Below, one piece after another: positions 14,301-18,468 of a stretch of DNA of 18,468 nt (positions within the stretch are counted from its first letter, which is position 1; each line of letters begins with the position of its first letter). The position numbers were made by a program, and so were the translations under genes. Source of the DNA: CAYOLL01 sp964404765 [NCBI: uncultured Gemmatimonadota bacterium] (GTDB taxonomy: Bacteria > 4572-55). The notes under the pieces were generated by a model. The model had not been told where the DNA came from and did not search any database. It was given only the letters and a program-made list of their open reading frames with translations. The DNA lies in the NCBI GenBank assembly GCA_964404765.1, contig CAYOLL010000121.1:1-18468 (forward strand), in the 5' to 3' direction.

Positions 14301-15319
14301 TTCAGACCAGATTAAGTGGCAGTGAGGCGGTAAACGACCTCAATGGTATTGCCACTGCGATTGGCTCCATCGGTATTATTCATACAGCGCGCGGACAGTT
14401 TGACGCTGCTATGACCTGTTTTGAGAAAAAATTGAGTTTAAGTAAAGAGCTCGGTCTAGAAAAAGAGATTGCTAAGGCGCTCGGTTATCTTGGAATTGTC
14501 TGCCGCTTTACGGGTAACCAACAAAAAGCATTGGAATATTATGATCAGCAGCTTGAAATTTGTCAACGACTTGACGACAAGCAGGAAATTGCAAATATTA
14601 ATGTTAATAAAGGCACAGTGTTGCTGGAATCAGGTCAATTAGAGGCGGCTTTGGCCTGCCACGAAGCTGCGCTTAAAATGGCAAAAGAGTTGGGCTATAA
14701 ACGCGAAATTTCAATGGCAATAGGTAATATCGGCGATGTATATTTGGAGTTGGGCGAGTATACTAAAGCCTTAAATTATTTTCAGCAAAAGTTGGCGCTT
14801 AGTGAAGAATTGGGAGATAAAAGTGAAATAGCTATTGCGCGTGGGAATCTTGGTTTGATTCATCATAAATTGGCCGATTTACAATCCGCTCTCAGCTACC
14901 ACGATACAGCCATCGACTCGCTTACGCAACTTCAAATGAAGTTTTTCTTGCCGTTTTTTGGTCTTGATAAAGCGGAAATTTACTTAAAATTAAACCGTAT
15001 TGATGACGCTAAATCCATCATTGCAAACAGCTTGGAAATTGCACAAGCGATGAGTCAAACAAATAACATTTTCAACGCCAAACTCCTGCAAGCTAAAGCG
15101 GAGGCGCTTGCTGATCGCTTGGAAAACGCATGTGATCAACTCAAAATATTGTTGTCCCAGGCTGTTAGCCCAGAAGAAAAAGCGAATGTCAATTATGAAC
15201 TTTGGACACTTACTGCACAGGAGTGTTATCGCACGGATGCGTTACGGCTTTATGAAGCCCTATACCGCAAAATCGCTAAATCCGATTACAGTAAAAAAAT
15301 CTCTAAACTTGATATCTAA
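11396..15319 (+). CDS. ADCY10-like double-cyclase / STAND-type ATPase / TPR protein
   Basis: A 1307-residue soluble protein with the layout of animal soluble adenylyl cyclase. Cyclase domain 1 (about 20-210) has metal ligands Asp30 (VDMSGFT) and Asp80 (YAGDAF), but Thr76 replaces the substrate lysine (sAC Lys95). Cyclase domain 2 (about 235-420) has a degenerate start, then [34 protein letters not shown] with Thr347, Asn354 and Arg358 in the sAC positions. An ATPase follows: P-loop GEPGVGKS at 451-458, and Walker B [12 protein letters not shown] at 581-592. The C-terminal part, about 860-1240, is a run of roughly 40-residue TPR-type repeats (e.g. [30 protein letters not shown]). It is probably a ligand- or partner-sensing nucleotide cyclase. 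GAGGA lies nine bases before the ATG. The surface-protein gene follows 47 bases on. Confidence 0.92.
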   Translation: [1307 protein letters not shown]

Positions 15320-15366
15320 TGTCTTAATAATGTGGCAAATTCACACACATAAACAAGGAGAATTCT

Positions 15367-17829
15367 ATGTTTAGTAGCGTTAAAAAAATTGGTTTCATGC
15401 TTTTTTTAGCATTATTCACCCATATTTTTCCGAGCCTATCATTTGCGCAACAAGATGTGATGAATGTAGTCAGCAGCAGTAAAGATACGCTGCTGAAGGT
15501 AAGTGAGCAAGGTATTGTGATTCCGCTTGGCATTTCCCCAGGGCGTGTTTCATCATCGAGTTTCAGCATTCTGGGCGGTGCAGGTCGTAGCGAGAGCGCT
15601 ATTTTTTCCGTCAACAGCGATGCAACGCTGCGGTTGTCAAATGGCAATGCCTTTTTTGATAACAGCAGCATGACCGTTTCATTAGGCGGTTCAACGCCGC
15701 GTGTTTCCTCATCCAGCTTCAGCATTTTAGGCGGAGCGGGTCGAAGCATGGGAGATACACTTTTTAATGTCAATACCAGCGGTGTGACCGTTTCGCTTCC
15801 GGGTAGCGGACGGGTTTCATCATCCAGCTTTAGTATTTTAGGTGGGGCGGGTAGAAGCATTGACCCTCTTTTTTCCGTTAGTAGCGATGCAACATTGCGC
15901 TTATCCAACGGTGATGCATTTTTTGATAACAGCAGCATGACCGTTTCATTAGGCGGCTCCACACCGCGTGTTTCCTCATCCAGCTTCAGCATTTTGGGAG
16001 GCGCCGGTCGTAGTGTCGGCGACACACTGTTTAATGTCAATACTCAGGGCGTAACGGTGTCACTGCCGGACGCGGGTCGCGTCTCATCGTCCAGCTTCAG
16101 TATTTTAGGTGGAGCGGGGCGTGCAAATCCCACTATTTTTTCAGTAACTAAGGATGGCAATGTTGGCATTAACAACGCTAACCCGACTTCGGCCCTTCAC
16201 CTTCAGAATGGTGATGCCGTTTTTGAAAATAGTAGTATGACCGTTTCATTAGGTGGTTCTGCGCCGCGTGTTTCGTCATCAAGTTTCAGCATTTTGGGCG
16301 GGGCGGGTCGTAGTGTCGGCGACACACTGTTTAATGTCAATACTCAGGGCGTAACGGTGTCACTGCCGGACGCGGGTCGCGTCTCATCGTCCAGCTTCAG
16401 TATTTTAGGTGGAGCGGGGCGTGCAAATCCCACTATTTTTTCAGTAACTAAGGATGGCAATGTTGGCATTAACAACGCTAACCCGACTTCGGCCCTTCAC
16501 CTTCAGAATGGTGATGCCGTTTTTGAAAATAGCAGTATGACCGTTTCATTAGGCGGTTCGACTCCCCGTGTTTCCTCATCCAGTTTTAGTATTTTAGGAG
16601 GCGCAGGGCGTAGTGTCGGCGACACTCTATTTAATGTCAATACACAAGGCGTAACGATGTCACTGCCAGTAGGTGGGCGTGTTTCTTCATCAAGTTTCAG
16701 CATTTTGGGGGGGGCGGGCAGAAGTTCTGATCCCATATTCTCAGTCGATAGTGATGCAACATTGCGCTTATCTAATGGCAACGCTTTTTTTGACAATGGA
16801 AGTGTAACTGTTTCGCTTGGTGGTTCAGCGCCACGTGTGTCGTCATCCAGTTTTAGCATTCTGGGTGGCGCAGGACGTAGTGCTGAATATGATGGTCAAC
16901 GGGTCGCCAATACCGTCTTTATCGTCAAGGAAACCGGTCGTGTCGGTATCGGTGTAGATGATCCACTGGAGCGTTTGGACGTGAACGGCGGTATCCATCT
17001 GGGCTATACGGACGGCAATTTTCCCGGCACGTTGCGTTGGAATGCGATTGGCGGTCGGTTCGAAGGCTTTACTGGCGCAAACTGGGTGACGCTTGGTAGT
17101 GCAAACAACGGTAGTAGTGTTGCTTGGAATCAGATTACCGGTATTCCAACCGATATCGCCGATGGTGACAATGTTGGTTTGACGGTGGAGGTTGACCCGA
17201 AAATCGGCACACTGTCACCAAACGCGTTGGCGCGTTGGAACGGCACACGGTTAGTCAACAGCAGTATCGTAGATAGCCTGGGCAAGATCGGCATTGGCAC
17301 TGCCGCTCCAACCGCCATGCTGGAAGTCAACGGCACGTTTAAATCCGCCGGTATTGAAGAATTGTCAGATCGTCGCTTAAAGACGGGCATTACCCCGCTG
17401 ACGAATGCATTGGCTCGGGTCATGGAATTGCAGGGCGTGACTTTCGACTGGCGGCAGGATTTGCCGGAGCGCAACTTCCCGACGGAGACGCAGATGGGTT
17501 TGATTGCCCAGGAAGTCGAAAAAGTTGCGCCGGAGGTGGTTAACACGGACGTAAATGGTTATAAAAGTGTCAATTACGGCCATCTGGTAGGATTACTGAT
17601 CGAGGCAATTAAGGAGCAGCAGCAGCAGATGGACCAGCTACGCGCCGAAAACTCCCAACTCAAATTGGATCAACGCGATTACAAGCGACACTTTGAGCGG
17701 ATAACCGCCCAAAATACACGGTTAGAAGCCAACCAACAAGCGCTGTGGCAAATGCTGCAAACGCTGCAAACCAAATTAGCCGCGCCAACGACAACCGAGC
17801 CATATTTCATACCCTCTGAATCAAAATAG
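15367..17829 (+). CDS. exported repeat protein with C-terminal Peptidase_S74 chaperone
   Basis: An 820-residue protein, probably a trimeric fibre on or beyond the cell surface. A signal peptide (about 1-27, ending LSFAQ) is followed by ten copies of RVSSSSFSILGGAGR, mostly with a following Ser, starting at residues 60, 112, 149, 201, 238, 301, 338, 401, 438 and 490. Linkers include SALHLQNGD and GRVGIG-type segments seen in phage-tail-like proteins. After WNQITGIPTDIADGD comes the S74 intramolecular chaperone from SDRRLKTGI (Ser667-Asp668, the likely self-cleavage point) through GLIAQEVEKVAPEVV, then a coiled coil (about 740-800). S74 domains direct trimer assembly and are often released by autocleavage. 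AAGGAG lies six bases before the ATG. No type IX sorting domain is visible. It is probably cotranscribed with the ADCY10-like gene. Confidence 0.88.
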   Translation: MFSSVKKIGFMLFLALFTHIFPSLSFAQQDVMNVVSSSKDTLLKVSEQGIVIPLGISPGRVSSSSFSILGGAGRSESAIFSVNSDATLRLSNGNAFFDNSSMTVSLGGSTPRVSSSSFSILGGAGRSMGDTLFNVNTSGVTVSLPGSGRVSSSSFSILGGAGRSIDPLFSVSSDATLRLSNGDAFFDNSSMTVSLGGSTPRVSSSSFSILGGAGRSVGDTLFNVNTQGVTVSLPDAGRVSSSSFSILGGAGRANPTIFSVTKDGNVGINNANPTSALHLQNGDAVFENSSMTVSLGGSAPRVSSSSFSILGGAGRSVGDTLFNVNTQGVTVSLPDAGRVSSSSFSILGGAGRANPTIFSVTKDGNVGINNANPTSALHLQNGDAVFENSSMTVSLGGSTPRVSSSSFSILGGAGRSVGDTLFNVNTQGVTMSLPVGGRVSSSSFSILGGAGRSSDPIFSVDSDATLRLSNGNAFFDNGSVTVSLGGSAPRVSSSSFSILGGAGRSAEYDGQRVANTVFIVKETGRVGIGVDDPLERLDVNGGIHLGYTDGNFPGTLRWNAIGGRFEGFTGANWVTLGSANNGSSVAWNQITGIPTDIADGDNVGLTVEVDPKIGTLSPNALARWNGTRLVNSSIVDSLGKIGIGTAAPTAMLEVNGTFKSAGIEELSDRRLKTGITPLTNALARVMELQGVTFDWRQDLPERNFPTETQMGLIAQEVEKVAPEVVNTDVNGYKSVNYGHLVGLLIEAIKEQQQQMDQLRAENSQLKLDQRDYKRHFERITAQNTRLEANQQALWQMLQTLQTKLAAPTTTEPYFIPSESK
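15544..16881 (+). repeat. coding repeat array, ten motif copies in alternating cassettes
   Basis: Copies of the 15-16 residue motif begin at bases 15544, 15700, 15811, 15967, 16078, 16267, 16378, 16567, 16678 and 16834. Three cassette types follow the motif: A (52 residues with motif, SDATLRLSNG), B (37 residues, GDTLFNVNT-GVT-SLP) and C (63 residues, GNVGINNANPTSALHLQNGD). Their order is A-B-A-B-C-B-C-B-A, then a unique end. Motif peptides are near-invariant while their codons vary between copies (for example CGT, CGG and CGC for the Arg; TCA, TCC and TCG for Ser). Confidence 0.9.
16006..16532 (+). repeat. 227-bp exact direct duplication at 300-bp spacing
   Basis: Bases 16006-16232 and 16306-16532 are identical, offset by exactly 300 bp, i.e. 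100 codons (one B plus C cassette). Differences appear at 16005/16305 and 16233/16533 and continue outside, while all other cassettes carry many synonymous changes. This indicates a recent in-frame tandem duplication or gene conversion. Confidence 0.9.
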
Positions 17830-17871
17830 AGCCGGTATTCTTTATTTTTGCGATACGAACAAAGGCGCTGA

Positions 17872-18468
17872 ATGGATATCATTCGTCATCCGATCAAACC
17901 GGAAAAAGAGAAAACCTGGCATTACAAAAGCCATCCGTATTTTACCAAACAGGCGTCTAACGTCGTGGCGGCTTATATTGCGCATTACACAAAGCCGGGT
18001 GATACGGTGCTCGATCCATTTGGCGGCACCGGTGTCACGGCGATTGAGGCCCTGCGGTTGGGGCGAAAAGCGATAATTGCCGATCTGAATCCCCTGGCTT
18101 GTTTTATTACGCGGCAAACCTGTGCGCAGATTGATACGGCGCAATTTGCCGCAGTCTTTCACGATTTGGAAGCCAAAACCAAAGCGCAAATCGAAGAGTA
18201 CTATCGCCTAACGGATGCTGAGGTCAAACAAATTCCGTTGACGGATTGGTATCCGGAAAATGTTCAGCTGCCCAAGAATGCCGATTTTGAATTTGTCCAT
18301 GAACTTTTTACCCGACGGCAATTGCTGGCGTATTCGCTTTTGTGGGCCAATATTCTCGAAATTAAAGCTGAGCAGATGCGAGAAATGCTAAAATATGTTT
18401 TTTCAGCGACGATGGCACGGGCAAACCTAACCCATATGAACCCGGTTGGCGAAGGCGGCGGCGGTTCG
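17872..18468 (+). CDS. DNA methyltransferase, N-terminal part (runs off right edge)
   Basis: An open frame of 199 codons from ATG 17872 to the window end. It begins with a motif-X-like stretch (HPYFTKQASNVVAAYIAHYTKPGD), followed by motif I VLDPFGGTGVTAIEALRLGRKAIIADLNPLA, the AdoMet-binding loop. The visible part ends in MARANLTHMNPVGEGGGG, like the region ahead of the catalytic (D/S)PPY motif in large N6-adenine or N4-cytosine DNA methylases. Motif I comes before the catalytic motif, so the order is alpha- or gamma-like, not beta. The catalytic motif is beyond the edge, so activity cannot be judged. AAAGG lies about six bases before the ATG, and the S74 gene ends 42 bases upstream. It might belong to a restriction or defence module to the right. 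Confidence 0.85.
   Translation, partial: MDIIRHPIKPEKEKTWHYKSHPYFTKQASNVVAAYIAHYTKPGDTVLDPFGGTGVTAIEALRLGRKAIIADLNPLACFITRQTCAQIDTAQFAAVFHDLEAKTKAQIEEYYRLTDAEVKQIPLTDWYPENVQLPKNADFEFVHELFTRRQLLAYSLLWANILEIKAEQMREMLKYVFSATMARANLTHMNPVGEGGGGS

Noticed and set aside
15324-16040. Long 238-codon antisense frame across the S74 gene (and a second at 16503-16859)
   Set aside because: It is the mirror of the coding repeat: with a period divisible by three, one antisense frame stays open through every cassette. No ribosome site, and the plus frame has signal peptide and S74 domain.
15544-16881. Direct repeats taken as a CRISPR-like array
   Set aside because: The repeats are in frame, codon-diverged but peptide-conserved, and lie inside an exported protein; spacers are themselves repeated and no cas gene is present.

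Overview
The window looks like a chromosomal segment of a Gram-negative bacterium. A TonB-dependent outer-membrane receptor, a probable lipoprotein and several exported proteins support this. Base composition is moderate. The clearest promoters are sigma70-like (TTGACA, 17-base spacer, TATAAT-like), not the TAnnTTTG type of Bacteroidota. Class III cyclases, a CarboxypepD_reg-TonB receptor, a Peptidase_S74 surface protein and many short intergenic palindromes together recall uncultivated FCB-group-like lineages (Calditrichota/KSB1-type). That placement is a low-confidence impression. No RNA gene, CRISPR array, insertion sequence or phage module was seen.

Positions 1-1470, minus strand: the start of an unrecognised gene running off the left edge, with its own promoter; two different DUF488 proteins in tandem; and, just upstream of them, a short frame that reads as the N-terminus of a RecQ helicase and stops after motif 0, so apparently a recQ remnant. 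Positions 1556-3297, plus strand: a promoter and a tight three-gene operon (small cupin, CopD-like four-helix membrane protein, exported HEYAH metallopeptidase). A strong minus-strand terminator separates it from the convergent 6-phosphofructokinase gene (3433-4560), which has its own promoter and ribosome site.

Positions 4691-9262, minus strand: a probable three-gene operon read as class III adenylate cyclase with a zinc-ribbon N-terminal region, then TonB-dependent receptor, then lipoprotein. A DUF1015 gene (9658-10902, minus) lies between two gene-free stretches. Each stretch carries a copy of the same long inverted repeat.

Positions 11396-18468, plus strand: a 1307-residue protein built like animal soluble adenylyl cyclase (two cyclase domains, STAND/AAA-type ATPase, TPR array); then, 47 bases on, an exported 820-residue protein with ten identical copies of a 16-15 residue motif and a C-terminal Peptidase_S74 chaperone; then the first 199 codons of a DNA methyltransferase cut by the right edge.

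The strongest leads are the pairing of the ADCY10-like sensor with the repeat/S74 surface protein, a 227-bp exact duplication inside that repeat array, loss of the substrate lysine in the ADCY10-like protein, the cyclase-receptor-lipoprotein operon, and the recQ remnant ahead of the DUF488 pair.
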